The notes: a model not told the origin generated them from the sequence alone. A stretch of DNA of 64,000 bases from Candidatus Brocadia pituitae (GCA_017347445.1 AP021856.1:2426613-2490612); one strand, 5' to 3'; shown: positions 52,650 through 61,923, counted from the stretch's first letter. A program made the numbers and translations.

Positions 52650-53501
52650 ATGGAGTTCAAAAGGCTGACAGATACTATCACAATACCTGCTATAGGTTTC
52701 GGGACATGGACTATTGGCGGAGGGGATGTGGCAGACACTACGTATGATAGTGAAGATGTTTCTGCGATTCAAAATGCAATCAAACTTGGAATAACAAACA
52801 TTGATACTGCAGAAGCATATGCTGAAGGCCATGCAGAAGAGCTGGTTGGAAGGGCAATCGGTGGTTTTGAGAGAAAAAATCTATTTATCACCACGAAAGT
52901 TTCTCCGGAGCATTTACGCTACGACGATCTCCTTGCATCCGCAAAAGGGAGTCTGGGGAGGCTAAAAACGGATTATATTGATTTATATCTGATTCATGCG
53001 CCAAATCCAGACATCCCCATACAGGAAACCATGAAGGCAATGGATTGTCTCGTTGAACAAAAACTGGTCAAGTGCATTGGGGTAAGTAATTTTTCGGTCG
53101 AGCAAATAAAAGAGACGCAGAAACATACCAAAAATAAGATCCGGGCTAACCAAATTGAATACAACTTACTGGTGAGAGATAAAGGCAGAGTTACAGAAAA
53201 TATGGAATCTGAAATAATTCCCTATTGCCAGAAAAACGATATTCTCATTATCGCATGGAGGCCTCTTGCAAAGGGTGAACTCGCAAAACCCGGCTTTAAA
53301 ATCCTGGATGAACTAACCAAAAAATACAACAAGACGCAATCTCAAATTGCGATAAATTGGCTAATTTCTAAAGAAGGAATTGTTACCATAACGAAATCAA
53401 CAAAGGTTGAACACCTTAAAGAAAACCTGGGTGCGATCGGCTGGAAATTACAGCAAGAAGATGTCGATCGACTAAATAACTCATTTGGAGCTTTAAGCTA
53501 A
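52650..53501 (+). CDS. Aldo/keto reductase
   Basis: 283 residues. PAIGFGTWTIGG at the start, NIDTAEAYAEGHAEELVGRA (catalytic Asp and Tyr), DYIDLYLIHAPNPDIP, KCIGVSNFSVEQI and the C-terminal NADPH-binding region VTITKSTKVEHLKEN. It reduces aldehydes or ketones with NADPH; substrate unknown. GGGAGG upstream of the ATG. Likely cotranscribed with the DUF2024 gene 33 bp upstream. Confidence 0.94.
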   Translation: MEFKRLTDTITIPAIGFGTWTIGGGDVADTTYDSEDVSAIQNAIKLGITNIDTAEAYAEGHAEELVGRAIGGFERKNLFITTKVSPEHLRYDDLLASAKGSLGRLKTDYIDLYLIHAPNPDIPIQETMKAMDCLVEQKLVKCIGVSNFSVEQIKETQKHTKNKIRANQIEYNLLVRDKGRVTENMESEIIPYCQKNDILIIAWRPLAKGELAKPGFKILDELTKKYNKTQSQIAINWLISKEGIVTITKSTKVEHLKENLGAIGWKLQQEDVDRLNNSFGALS

Positions 53502-53520
53502 TATTCTGCGTAGAGATTGG

Positions 53521-53690
53521 CCATACTCAAGAAGCTCACAATGTGTAATTTGTGAACTTGATACCGAGTCACCATAGTCTAACGGGGTGGCACGGGCAAT
53601 CTATGATTGCCCGTGTTTTGCATCAACGCTTATTTTCTTGTGCTTACGCGGTCTGCTTTGTATTGTCTATTCAATAATGAATACTTCGTA
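53521..53690 (+). repeat. Dispersed hairpin element, copy 1
   Basis: The central hairpin CACGGGCAATCTATGATTGC plus CCGTG (53591-53615) is preceded by AGTCTAACGGGGTGG and followed by TTTTGCATCAACGC. About 150 bp align by eye with 63375-63535. No coding potential. Confidence 0.8.
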
Positions 53691-53699
53691 ACCCACGCG

Positions 53700-53790
53700 G
53701 TGCAAGTCCAACACGGACAAACAAAGTTTGTCCGTGCCACCCTATTACCATTTTAAAATTCATTTTGTATGAACATTTTGAGTGTAAGAC
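53700..53790 (-). repeat. Dispersed hairpin element, partial copy 2 (inverted)
   Basis: Hairpin CACGGACAAACAAAGTTTGT plus CCGTG (53712-53736), followed by CCACCCTATTA. It faces copy 1, 100 bp away, so the two could form a larger composite. Confidence 0.7.
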
Positions 53791-53874
53791 GAAAAATTAC
53801 TATGTCACAGAATTTATACTACTTGTTTTAGATGAGACTGGCTTTAGTGAAGTGAAAGGAGGTTTAAATTTACC

Positions 53875-54219
53875 ATGTTTGAAATAAAACGGGTTTATGA
53901 AGAGCCTGCTAAGAGGGATGGTACACGGGTTTTGATTGATCGTCTCTGGCCGCGAGGTCTTAAAAAAGAAGATGCTGCCGTCGATTACTGGATGAAAGAG
54001 ATTGCCCCCAGCGACACACTCCGAAAGTGGTTTGGTCATAAAGAGGAACGCTGGCAGGAATTCAAAAGCCGTTACCTAAAAGAGTTGAAAGAAAAAAATG
54101 AATTCTTACAACAATTGATAGATTTAGGGAAAAATAAAAAAGTTACTCTCCTATATGCCGCCAAAGATGAAGAAAGAAATAATGCACACGTGCTTTTGGA
54201 TATATTGAACAAGGAATGA
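53875..54219 (+). CDS. DUF488 family protein
   Basis: 114 residues, AAAGGAGG before the ATG. KRDGTRVLIDRLWPRGLKKED, APSDTLRKWFGHKEERW and VTLLYAAKDEERNNAHVLL are typical DUF488 motifs. Function is unknown; family members have a Rossmann-like fold. It lies 100 bp upstream of the multiheme cytochrome gene on the same strand. Confidence 0.93.
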   Translation: MFEIKRVYEEPAKRDGTRVLIDRLWPRGLKKEDAAVDYWMKEIAPSDTLRKWFGHKEERWQEFKSRYLKELKEKNEFLQQLIDLGKNKKVTLLYAAKDEERNNAHVLLDILNKE

Positions 54220-54319
54220 ATTGGGATTATCCACAACAAAAAGACTGTGTTATGGAGGGGAAAGTACCATATAACATTCTATAGCTGATCACCTGAACAA
54301 GAGAAAAGAGAATTAATCC

Positions 54320-55915
54320 ATGAACAACAAAACAAACTGGCGAAAGATTTTTTATCTGTTTTTACTCTTTGGACTGTCAGTTTTTGGTGCTGTGTGTGCC
54401 GAGGCTGTTGAAAAACAATTTCCGCTCGATGCAAAGCCAGGTCCTGTGTTATCAACTGCGAATCAAATGTGCGTCGACTGCCATAAAACCACGACGGCTG
54501 CCCTGGTAATGGAATGGGAACGGTCACGTCATGCTCAAAAGGGGGTAGGGTGTATTGATTGTCACAAGGCTAATGAGGGAGAAATTGACGCCTGGCAGCA
54601 TATGGGGGCTTTGATTTCCATATTAGTTACTCCCAAAGACTGCTCAAATTGCCATGCAATTGAGGCCCAAGAGTTCTCAAGAAGCCATCATGCTAAAGCT
54701 GGTGAAATCCTTTATAGCCTTGATAATCTGCTTGCCGAGAGGGTTATTGGCCTTCCTGACAATAATGCAGATGCCGTTAACGGTTGTCTGCAATGCCACG
54801 GAAGCATAATAAAATTTAAGCGTAATGATGCAGGTGAGATATTGCGAGATAACGGAAAACCGGTACTTGACCCTAACACATGGCCAAACAGTGGAATTGG
54901 CCGGTTAAATCCGGATGGTTCAAAAGGTTCGTGCCACGCATGCCATTCGAGACATTCATTTGAGGCAAAGTTGTCCAGAGCGCCTGAAAATTGCGGAAAG
55001 TGCCACATGGGGCCTGACCATCCGCAAATGGAAATTTATAGAGAGTCAAAGCATGGAATTGCGTATACCGCCAATATCGACCGCATGGCACTGGATAAGG
55101 AAGGTCGCTGGGTGCTGGGAAAGGATTACTCCGCAGCTCCGACATGCACAACCTGCCATATCAGCAACTACATGACGTCGGAGGGCGAGCATAATGCAAG
55201 CAACCATGATGTTGGAGAACGACTTAGCTGGACACTTCGACCGGTCGTCAGCACAAAGATAAATACGGTGATTTATGAAGATGGGTTTAAGGAAGATTAT
55301 CCCGACACCCGGAAACTGCCTGAGATTGGTGAAGAGGTGCAGGTGATTGAAAAAATTGTACAGGACGAAACGTTGGTAGATAAAATCGTTTCAAAGCGCG
55401 TTAATAAAATTGTGAGCTGGCAAGAACGGCGTGAAAAAATGAAGGGCGTGTGTAGAAATTGTCATAATCATACCCATGTCGACAATTTTTACCAACAATT
55501 CGATAGTCTTGTGGCCCTCTACAATAAAAAATTTGCTGAGCCAGCACAGGCAATGATGAATGCATTGACTGAGGATAAAATCTTAAACCCAAATTCCCCA
55601 TTTGAACATGAAGTTCAATGGATTTTCTGGGAATTGTGGCACCATGAAGGCAGAAGAGCACGACATGGCGCAAGTATGATGGGCCCTGATTATACACACT
55701 GGCATGGCTTGTATGAGGTGGCTAAACACTATTATATGAAGTTTTTACCTGCTGTAATTAAGGTCGCTGCCCGAAAGAGCGAGGAGATGAAGTCAAAATA
55801 TGAACAAAAAATCGAGGAATTGCTGAACCAGGAAGAACATATATGGATCAAGGGTCTTTCTGAAGAAGAAATAAACGTATTAAAGTCTGCATACAAAAAT
55901 CGTTATGATGAATAA
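54320..55915 (+). CDS. Octaheme cytochrome of the hydroxylamine oxidoreductase (HAO) family
   Basis: 531 residues. Signal peptide to about residue 28. Eight CxxCH heme motifs start at residues 51, 78, 108, 156, 205, 225, 276 and 378, the exact HAO number. The C-terminal helical part has HHEGRRARHGASMMGPDYTH, whose Tyr458 occupies the place where oxidative HAOs crosslink a tyrosine to the P460 heme; reductive homologues lack it. An insert at about 310-370 is extra relative to nitrifier HAO. Anammox genomes carry several such paralogues with roles in hydroxylamine, nitric oxide or nitrite conversion. Which one this is cannot be told from sequence. Confidence 0.93.
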   Translation: MNNKTNWRKIFYLFLLFGLSVFGAVCAEAVEKQFPLDAKPGPVLSTANQMCVDCHKTTTAALVMEWERSRHAQKGVGCIDCHKANEGEIDAWQHMGALISILVTPKDCSNCHAIEAQEFSRSHHAKAGEILYSLDNLLAERVIGLPDNNADAVNGCLQCHGSIIKFKRNDAGEILRDNGKPVLDPNTWPNSGIGRLNPDGSKGSCHACHSRHSFEAKLSRAPENCGKCHMGPDHPQMEIYRESKHGIAYTANIDRMALDKEGRWVLGKDYSAAPTCTTCHISNYMTSEGEHNASNHDVGERLSWTLRPVVSTKINTVIYEDGFKEDYPDTRKLPEIGEEVQVIEKIVQDETLVDKIVSKRVNKIVSWQERREKMKGVCRNCHNHTHVDNFYQQFDSLVALYNKKFAEPAQAMMNALTEDKILNPNSPFEHEVQWIFWELWHHEGRRARHGASMMGPDYTHWHGLYEVAKHYYMKFLPAVIKVAARKSEEMKSKYEQKIEELLNQEEHIWIKGLSEEEINVLKSAYKNRYDE

Positions 55916-55984
55916 ACGGATTTTAACTGTATGCCTCTAAGAATACATTCAAGATGCTCTAAATGGTGAATTTTAAATTGCTAA

Positions 55985-56085
55985 CAGGGTAGCACGGACA
56001 AGCTATGCTTGTCCGTGCCACCCCGTTAGATTACGGCGACTTTGTAACAAGTTTAAAAATCATAAATTGTGATACTCTTGAGTAT
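55985..56085 (-). repeat. Dispersed hairpin element, copy 3 (inverted)
   Basis: Hairpin CACGGACAAGCTATGCTTGT plus CCGTG (55993-56017), then CCACCCCGTTAGATTACGGC. It aligns, on the minus strand, with copies 1 and 5. Confidence 0.8.
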
Positions 56086-56122
56086 ATGATCATTTGCTAT
56101 CCTTTCATTCTAAAGTAATATT

Positions 56123-57994
56123 ATGTTGTCACATATTCTGACAAAAACAAGACTGTTTTCTTTCGGTAAGATCATTCGCTGGCTCAATCGCCAGCAATTC
56201 TCCGAATCAGTTGCTCTTGCTGTGATAGCAATACTCGTTGGCCTTGCGAGCGGTATAGGAGTATGGCTCTTCAAACAACTATTTAATGTAATATACCGGT
56301 ATGCTTTTGAGGGGATAGATACACCCCTGGGCATTTTGCACCAGAAAGGAATCGTCCTTCGATTTTTCTATGATTTGGCAAATTGGGCTGGATTTGACGG
56401 GATAGGAACAGCTCTGGGTTCCGTAGGAAATTGGCTGATCTACTTTATACCTGTACTTGGAGGTCTCGCTGTCGGACTGATTTCCCATTTTATTATCGGT
56501 AAGGAAAGATATGTGGGCATAGCAGGCATTATGGAATCCGTAGCATTAGGGGGCGGGCGCCTTCCCTATCGAAAAATACCAACCAAAACAGTTGCCGCTG
56601 CATTATCTCTTGGAACAGGCGCTTCAGTGGGTCCCGCAGACCCTTCAATGCAGATTGGCGCATACGTAGGATCCATGTTTGGACAACTCTTGCGCCTTTC
56701 TGATGAACGAATTCGTGCACTCGTTGCATCGGGTGTTGCAGGAGGCATCGCTGCAGCCTTTAATGCACCTATTGCCGGCATATTCATCGCTTTGGAAATT
56801 ATTATCGGAGAACTGAGCGTAAACGCCTTTGGGATCGTTACCTTAGCATCTGTGATCTCATCTGTGTTTACTCAGGCCGTATCAGGCCATGAACCTGCAT
56901 TTCGCATCCCTGCATATGCCTTTAATTCAGCATGGGAACTGCCGCTCTATTTTGGATTAGGTGTGCTATCCGGACTTGGCTCTGCATTCTATATTCGTTT
57001 GCATCATTTTACTCGGGGTATCTTTGATACATGGAATGTCCCGCGCTGGTTCAAACCAGTAGTTGCGGGCCTCGTTGTCAGCCTCGTTGGAATGTATCTG
57101 CCTCAGATATTTGGCACAGGTTATGCCACCATTGAAAATATCTTATACGGTAAGCCGATGACGGTGACTCTCCTGCTTTCACTGACGTTAGCCAGGCTGG
57201 TGCTAACACCAATCTGCATTAGTAGCGGTTTTCACGGAGGGGTATTTGCGCCTTCCCTGTTTTCCGGCGCTACCCTTGGTGGCGCTTATGGACTCATTGC
57301 CAGACAGGTTTTTCCTTCGCTCAACATTTCGCCCCCTGCCTTTGCAATGGTCGGGATGGCGGCCGTCCTTGCAGGCACAATACACGCGCCAATCTCCTCA
57401 TTCATCCTGCTCTTTGAAATGACCCATGACTACCGGATTATTTTGCCACTGATAGCTGCGGTAAATGTTAGTCTGTTTCTCTCGTGGCACCTGCAACACG
57501 ATTCTGTATACACCCTGGGACTGACGCGCAAGGGTATACGTTTACAACGAGGACGCGACATTGACGTGCTTGAAACAATTACGGTAAGTAAAGTCATGGA
57601 GACTGCAATCGTCACTTTGCGGGAATCTGATTCGCTGGCAGTAGCAACCGATTTACTTACCAGAAAACGGCAGCACGGCTTACCCGTGCTCAGTGATGCA
57701 GGCGAATTGACTGGCATTATCACGGTGCAAGATATTGACCGCGCACAGGATGACGATAGTGGCACAGCGCGTTCTGTTGGTGAAGTCTGCACACGAGAGC
57801 TACTCCTGGCATATCCGGACGAAACGATTGGCGCCGCTTTACGTCGTATCGGAGTCCGCAATGTTGGTCAGTTGCCTGTCGTTGCACGTAATAATCCGCG
57901 TCATTTAATAGGTTTGCTGCACAATACGGATATCGCACGCGCTTACGATCTGACCGTGACCCGCCGTGCGTCAACACGACATCGTGCTTATTAA
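56123..57994 (+). CDS. ClC-family chloride channel with CBS domains, gating Glu replaced
   Basis: 623 residues. About twelve membrane segments up to residue 440, then a CBS pair (about 480-615). The pore motif after the fifth segment reads GTGASVGPADPSMQIGAYVG, where the family has GREGPxVQ; the gating glutamate (E148 in E. coli ClC) is Ala here. GGVFAPSLFSGATLGG (GxFxP) is intact. Loss of the gating Glu usually turns a Cl/H+ exchanger into an uncoupled channel. The end overlaps the NDH-2 upstream frame; the two may be coupled. Confidence 0.93.
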   Translation: MLSHILTKTRLFSFGKIIRWLNRQQFSESVALAVIAILVGLASGIGVWLFKQLFNVIYRYAFEGIDTPLGILHQKGIVLRFFYDLANWAGFDGIGTALGSVGNWLIYFIPVLGGLAVGLISHFIIGKERYVGIAGIMESVALGGGRLPYRKIPTKTVAAALSLGTGASVGPADPSMQIGAYVGSMFGQLLRLSDERIRALVASGVAGGIAAAFNAPIAGIFIALEIIIGELSVNAFGIVTLASVISSVFTQAVSGHEPAFRIPAYAFNSAWELPLYFGLGVLSGLGSAFYIRLHHFTRGIFDTWNVPRWFKPVVAGLVVSLVGMYLPQIFGTGYATIENILYGKPMTVTLLLSLTLARLVLTPICISSGFHGGVFAPSLFSGATLGGAYGLIARQVFPSLNISPPAFAMVGMAAVLAGTIHAPISSFILLFEMTHDYRIILPLIAAVNVSLFLSWHLQHDSVYTLGLTRKGIRLQRGRDIDVLETITVSKVMETAIVTLRESDSLAVATDLLTRKRQHGLPVLSDAGELTGIITVQDIDRAQDDDSGTARSVGEVCTRELLLAYPDETIGAALRRIGVRNVGQLPVVARNNPRHLIGLLHNTDIARAYDLTVTRRASTRHRAY

Positions 57995-58010
57995 ACGAAC
58001 ATCAGGAATC

Positions 58011-59219
58011 ATGGAAACTAAAAAGAATGTTGTTGTATTGGGAGCCGGCTATGGTGGAATTACGGCTGCACTGAGATTGGCAAGATTATTCCATAAGCAT
58101 CCGGAATATCAAATACATCTCATTGACAAAAACCCTTACCATACGCTCAAGACACAATTGCATGAGGCAGCGGTTCGAAAAACGGAGATATCCATTCCTA
58201 TTGACCGCATTATACAAAGACGAAATATCATCTTTCATCTTGGAGAAGTAACCAGGATTGATCCCCGCGAACATATTGTTCATGGGGAAAGCGGATCTTT
58301 ACCATTTCATTTCCTGATAATAGCGATTGGAAGTCAGGTAAATTTTTATAATATTCCTGGATTGCAGAAAAACTCCTTACCGCTTCAGACAATAAAAGAC
58401 GCGCGTATGATCTATGATTCTATAGGTCTACTCTGTATGCGCGCTGCATCAGAACCGGTTGAAGAAAGACGAAGAGATATGCTTCGATTTGTCATCGGTG
58501 GCGGGGGTTTGTCAGGAGTAGAATTCGCCGCTGAGCTCGCTGACCATGCGATGCAGTGCACCCGTGATTCTCATGTGAATCCTCATGAGATTGAAATCAT
58601 CATTGTCGAATCGGGTAGCCAGGTCGTCTCGAAAATGGATGAATCTTTTGCGGCACATGTTCATAAAAAACTCCTTGGCAAAGGTGTAAAAATCATACCA
58701 AATTCAAAGATCATTGCCCGGACACCTGACACTGCAACCCTTTCATCGGGTGAAGTGTTGAAAACAAAGGCTTTAATTTGGACAGGCGGTATTCGCATCA
58801 GTGAACTTGCAAGAGAAAGCGGGTTGAAAACCGGACAATCAGGACGCATCATTGTAGATGAGTACCTTCGGACAGATGGTTACCCTTTTATATACGCCAT
58901 TGGTGATAGTGCCCTTGCAATAAATCCCTACACAAAAGAAACTGTTCCTGCCGCTGCCCAGTTTGCATTGCAACAAGGACGATTAGTAGCGCACAATATT
59001 TACGCAGATATGATTGAGGGATCGAGGGAACCATACCATCCAAAGGTACTGGGTGAGGTTGTCAGCCTGGGAAGGCATCTTGCTGTGGGATGGCTGGCCC
59101 TGCCCTTTTTGAAAAAAATTACCTTTGTTGGTTTTTTGGGAAATCTTCTTAAAACTGCCATCCAGGAGAAACACATATTCCACCTGAGAAAAGAAAGTGG
59201 AAAGTGGATAACATCGTAA
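58011..59219 (+). CDS. Type II NADH dehydrogenase-like FAD oxidoreductase
   Basis: 402 residues from the ATG at 58011. NVVVLGAGYGGITAALRLAR binds FAD; FVIGGGGLSGVEFAAELADH binds NAD(P)H; and YAIGDSAL completes FAD binding. The C-terminal region (WLALPFLKKITFVGFLGNLLK) is amphipathic, as in membrane-attached NDH-2. It oxidises NADH and reduces quinone without proton pumping. A GTG 15 codons earlier, overlapping the ClC gene, is a weaker start. Confidence 0.92.
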   Translation: METKKNVVVLGAGYGGITAALRLARLFHKHPEYQIHLIDKNPYHTLKTQLHEAAVRKTEISIPIDRIIQRRNIIFHLGEVTRIDPREHIVHGESGSLPFHFLIIAIGSQVNFYNIPGLQKNSLPLQTIKDARMIYDSIGLLCMRAASEPVEERRRDMLRFVIGGGGLSGVEFAAELADHAMQCTRDSHVNPHEIEIIIVESGSQVVSKMDESFAAHVHKKLLGKGVKIIPNSKIIARTPDTATLSSGEVLKTKALIWTGGIRISELARESGLKTGQSGRIIVDEYLRTDGYPFIYAIGDSALAINPYTKETVPAAAQFALQQGRLVAHNIYADMIEGSREPYHPKVLGEVVSLGRHLAVGWLALPFLKKITFVGFLGNLLKTAIQEKHIFHLRKESGKWITS

Positions 59220-59252
59220 TAATTTGTTACGATAAAGAAGATTGTTTGTTTT

Positions 59253-59440
59253 GAACTCCGGCACTGGAAATAACAGAGCAGTGCCCATAAACGAACGATC
59301 GGTTCCGCGGGACAGAATGCCGTTGATGAGCCGGAGCATTATACACATGGAAATGTGATTGTGATAATCTACGAAAAACATGATGAGGTTTTACAGATGA
59401 TCCCAGGCAAGATGATGCAGATACCCAGTGTGAATGGAAT
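59253..59440 (+). repeat. Duplicated flank copied from the VOC-PPOX intergenic region
   Basis: 59253-59335 matches 61246-61330 (GAACTCCGGCACTGGAAATA ... GAATGCCGTTGATGAGCCG), where the latter is the 3' end of the VOC gene plus downstream sequence. 59382-59418 matches 61537-61573, the ribosome site and first codons of the PPOX-like gene (GAGGTTTTACAGATGAT versus GAGGTTTTACAAATGAT). Confidence 0.8.
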
Positions 59441-60689
59441 AAAAAAACTACTCGTGAAACCAGTTTTTGCGGTGGCGGTGACGGCGTTTGTTACTATTGC
59501 TACAATACAAGCCACAGCAGCTCGTGGCGAAGATATGAAGGGTTCCAGGGGCTTGTTCCCGCAGACTCTCTGCCCGGTGACCTGGAAGAATATCGATAAG
59601 ACTACCTTCGTGGATGCGGAGGGGCATCACATCTACGTCTGTTGCCGGCGATGTCTGGCCGCCGTAGAAGCCAGGCCAGCAGAATACATTCAGAGGCTCT
59701 TAGCCAAGGGCCAGAAAGCTGAATCTCTGTCCACTACGGTGAATAGCTGTTCTATAGGCGATTGTCCGCCTCCGACGAAAGTCAAGGCAGACGTCAAGGC
59801 AACCAAAGAGGTCGTAGTGGACGGACCCATCATCTCCACGCTGGGTTTGAAAGTCCTGATGGACGCCCAGGTGCCAATGACGATCTTAGATGCTCGGGCC
59901 GGTAGTAATTGGGATGACGGCCGGCGGATCCCCGGCGCCAAGGGCCTGAATAGCAAAGCGATGGCCGATGACGCCGCGTCGGTCATCAAGTCGAAAAACG
60001 ATCTGGTAGTTACGTACTGCGTCAGCGTCAATTGCCCGGCCAGCAAGCTGCTCGCCGATCGCCTCCGTCAACTCGGCTACAAACACGTAATCGAGGACAC
60101 TGAGGGCATCTACGGCTGGGCCGATGCCAATGGCCTGCCTGTCGACCAGGTTCTGGTGGCCGACGGCGGAGCTCCCAAGGAAAAAATCCGTACCGATGAG
60201 GCTGCGAGCCAGGCCTGCCTTCTTCCTCCGGCACAGGCACGAATGGATTACAAAAAAATTACTCCGAAAGGCGTCAAAGCCATAATTAAACTGGAGAAAT
60301 ACGTCAGACAAAGTGGTCTCGAACCGTCATTGCTGGAAATGGTAAAAATACGTGCGTCACAGATAAACGGTTGTGATTACTGTCTTGATATGCATATCAA
60401 GGACGCCCTGTCACATGGCGAAACGGACAAACGTATTTTCGCCTTGTCAACCTGGCGCAAGGCTCCGCTTTTTAGCGAACGTGAACGTGCCGCGCTAGCG
60501 TGGACGGAAGCGGTAACGCGTGTTGCCGACACGCACGTGCCCGACGACGTGTACGAGGCGCTCTGCAAACAGTTTGCCGAAAAAGAACGGGTCGATCTCA
60601 CCTTAGCTATTGTGGCCATCAATAGCTGGAATCGGCTGAACATTGCGTTTCGTACGGTTTCAGGGTCTTACCACCGTTCAAAGAATTAA
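59397..60689 (+). CDS. Exported YHS-like/rhodanese/AhpD chimera
   Basis: 430 residues from the ATG at 59397 (GAGG eight bases upstream). A long n-region and hydrophobic stretch (VFAVAVTAFVTIATIQATAA) form a signal peptide. Residues about 55-115 have CPVTWKN and YVCCRRCL, like a YHS/TRASH metal-binding unit. A rhodanese domain follows (about 145-255), with VTYCVSVNCPAS where the active Cys lies. From residue 283 the protein becomes AhpD/carboxymuconolactone decarboxylase-like, starting MDYKKITPKGVKA, with the redox CxxC in INGCDYCLDMH. The AhpD part is normally a separate cytosolic protein. Base composition is more GC-rich than neighbours, suggesting acquisition. Confidence 0.85.
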   Translation: MIPGKMMQIPSVNGIKKLLVKPVFAVAVTAFVTIATIQATAARGEDMKGSRGLFPQTLCPVTWKNIDKTTFVDAEGHHIYVCCRRCLAAVEARPAEYIQRLLAKGQKAESLSTTVNSCSIGDCPPPTKVKADVKATKEVVVDGPIISTLGLKVLMDAQVPMTILDARAGSNWDDGRRIPGAKGLNSKAMADDAASVIKSKNDLVVTYCVSVNCPASKLLADRLRQLGYKHVIEDTEGIYGWADANGLPVDQVLVADGGAPKEKIRTDEAASQACLLPPAQARMDYKKITPKGVKAIIKLEKYVRQSGLEPSLLEMVKIRASQINGCDYCLDMHIKDALSHGETDKRIFALSTWRKAPLFSERERAALAWTEAVTRVADTHVPDDVYEALCKQFAEKERVDLTLAIVAINSWNRLNIAFRTVSGSYHRSKN

Positions 60690-60882
60690 ATTGCTTGGAA
60701 CGCAGCGGCGGCACAATCCGGACCGTCTCCTGTGCAGATAATAAGGGATAACATCGTAAAAATTTTTATAATACAATATTAAGTGATTGACCACCGAAAG
60801 TCAGGCGATGGTTACGAGCAATCGGGATCCTGATACAAACGTGTGTGATGGGGTTTCCTGTCGCAGGAAAGGAGTTAGAGTG

Positions 60883-61266
60883 ATGTTCAAGAGAGTCGAC
60901 CATGTGGAAATCGTACCAGAGAATTCGGAAAAAACCATCGGCTTCTATGTAGATGTACTAGGCTTTAGAATTAAGAGTCGTAAGGAGATGAATATATCTC
61001 CCATGAAAGAGATTATCTATCTTGAACTTGGCGATACCGTCATTGAGATTATCTCCGTTGATAATCCCAGTCCAAAATCCGGTAATCCCTGGGAGATTGG
61101 ATACAGGGGTATTGCCCTTGAGGTTGACAATATGGCAAGGGCAGTGGATTATCTGAAGGGTAAAGAGATACCCATAACCCGGGAACCAGTAGACTTGGGC
61201 AACTCATTCCGTGGAGAGATAAGAGACCCGGATGGACTTCTTATTGAACTCCGGCAGTGGAAATAA
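60883..61266 (+). CDS. VOC (glyoxalase-like) protein
   Basis: 127 residues from the ATG at 60883, with GGAG about nine bases upstream. FKRVDHVEIVPENSEKTIGF, YLELGDTVIEII and DPDGLLIELRQWK show the two beta-alpha-beta-beta-beta modules and metal-ligand positions (His, Glu, Glu). Substrate unknown; relatives isomerise methylmalonyl-CoA or act as glyoxalases. Its 3' end is the source of a duplicated segment at 59253. Confidence 0.9.
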   Translation: MFKRVDHVEIVPENSEKTIGFYVDVLGFRIKSRKEMNISPMKEIIYLELGDTVIEIISVDNPSPKSGNPWEIGYRGIALEVDNMARAVDYLKGKEIPITREPVDLGNSFRGEIRDPDGLLIELRQWK

Positions 61267-61359
61267 CAGAACGATGCCCAGTAGCGAACAACCGGATCAA
61301 ACGGGTAGAATGCCGTTGATGAGCCGAAGCGCCGGCACAAGGAAGTAATCTGTGATACA

Positions 61360-61475
61360 AAAACACGGACAAGCATAGCTTGTCCATGCCGCCCCGTTAA
61401 ATTATGACGACCCGGTACCAGGCCAGTAAATCACAAATTATGAGCCTCTTAAGTATAACCACCAGGCCATAAAGT
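61360..61475 (-). repeat. Dispersed hairpin element, copy 4 (inverted)
   Basis: Hairpin CACGGACAAGCATAGCTTGT plus CCATG (61364-61388), then CCGCCCCGTTAAATTATGAC. It shows the same flank order as copy 3. Confidence 0.8.
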
Positions 61476-61551
61476 TTTACACAAAGGACACAAAGAGAGA
61501 CTTATAAAAAAAGAAGTTTTTGCAGGGTAACACAATATGGAGGTTTTACAA

Positions 61552-61923
61552 ATGATACCAGACAAGATGTTACAGATTCTTAAATACGAGGGCGTAGTCG
61601 CTATAGTGACCATGGGTGGAGACGGTCCGCATATGGTAAATACCTGGAATAGCTATATAACCGTCACCCGGGATGGGCATCTTTTAATCCCTGTTGGCGG
61701 CATGATACGGACTGAGGCTAATGTGGAGAAAAATAACAATGTTCTTTTAACCCTTGGAAGTAGAGAAGTGCAGGGGTTCCGCGGCCCGGGCACTGGATTT
61801 TTCATCAAAGGCACGGCGGTATTCATAAAATCCGGAGAACACTTTGACGTCACAAAACAGCGATTTTCCTGGGCAAGAGCGGCTATGGAGATAACAATCC
61901 TCTCTGCCACGCAGACATTGTAA
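61552..61923 (+). CDS. Pyridoxamine 5'-phosphate oxidase-like FMN-binding protein
   Basis: 123 residues from the ATG at 61552, with GGAGG eight bases upstream (the ATG at 61537 lies before this site). Contains KYEGVVAIVTMGGDGPHMVNTWNSY and GVLIPVGGM-like FMN-split-barrel features, LGSREVQGF and GTGFFIKGTAVF. It is a small flavin reductase-like protein; substrate unknown. Its first codons are also found, copied, at the start of the rhodanese chimera gene. Confidence 0.85.
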   Translation: MIPDKMLQILKYEGVVAIVTMGGDGPHMVNTWNSYITVTRDGHLLIPVGGMIRTEANVEKNNNVLLTLGSREVQGFRGPGTGFFIKGTAVFIKSGEHFDVTKQRFSWARAAMEITILSATQTL

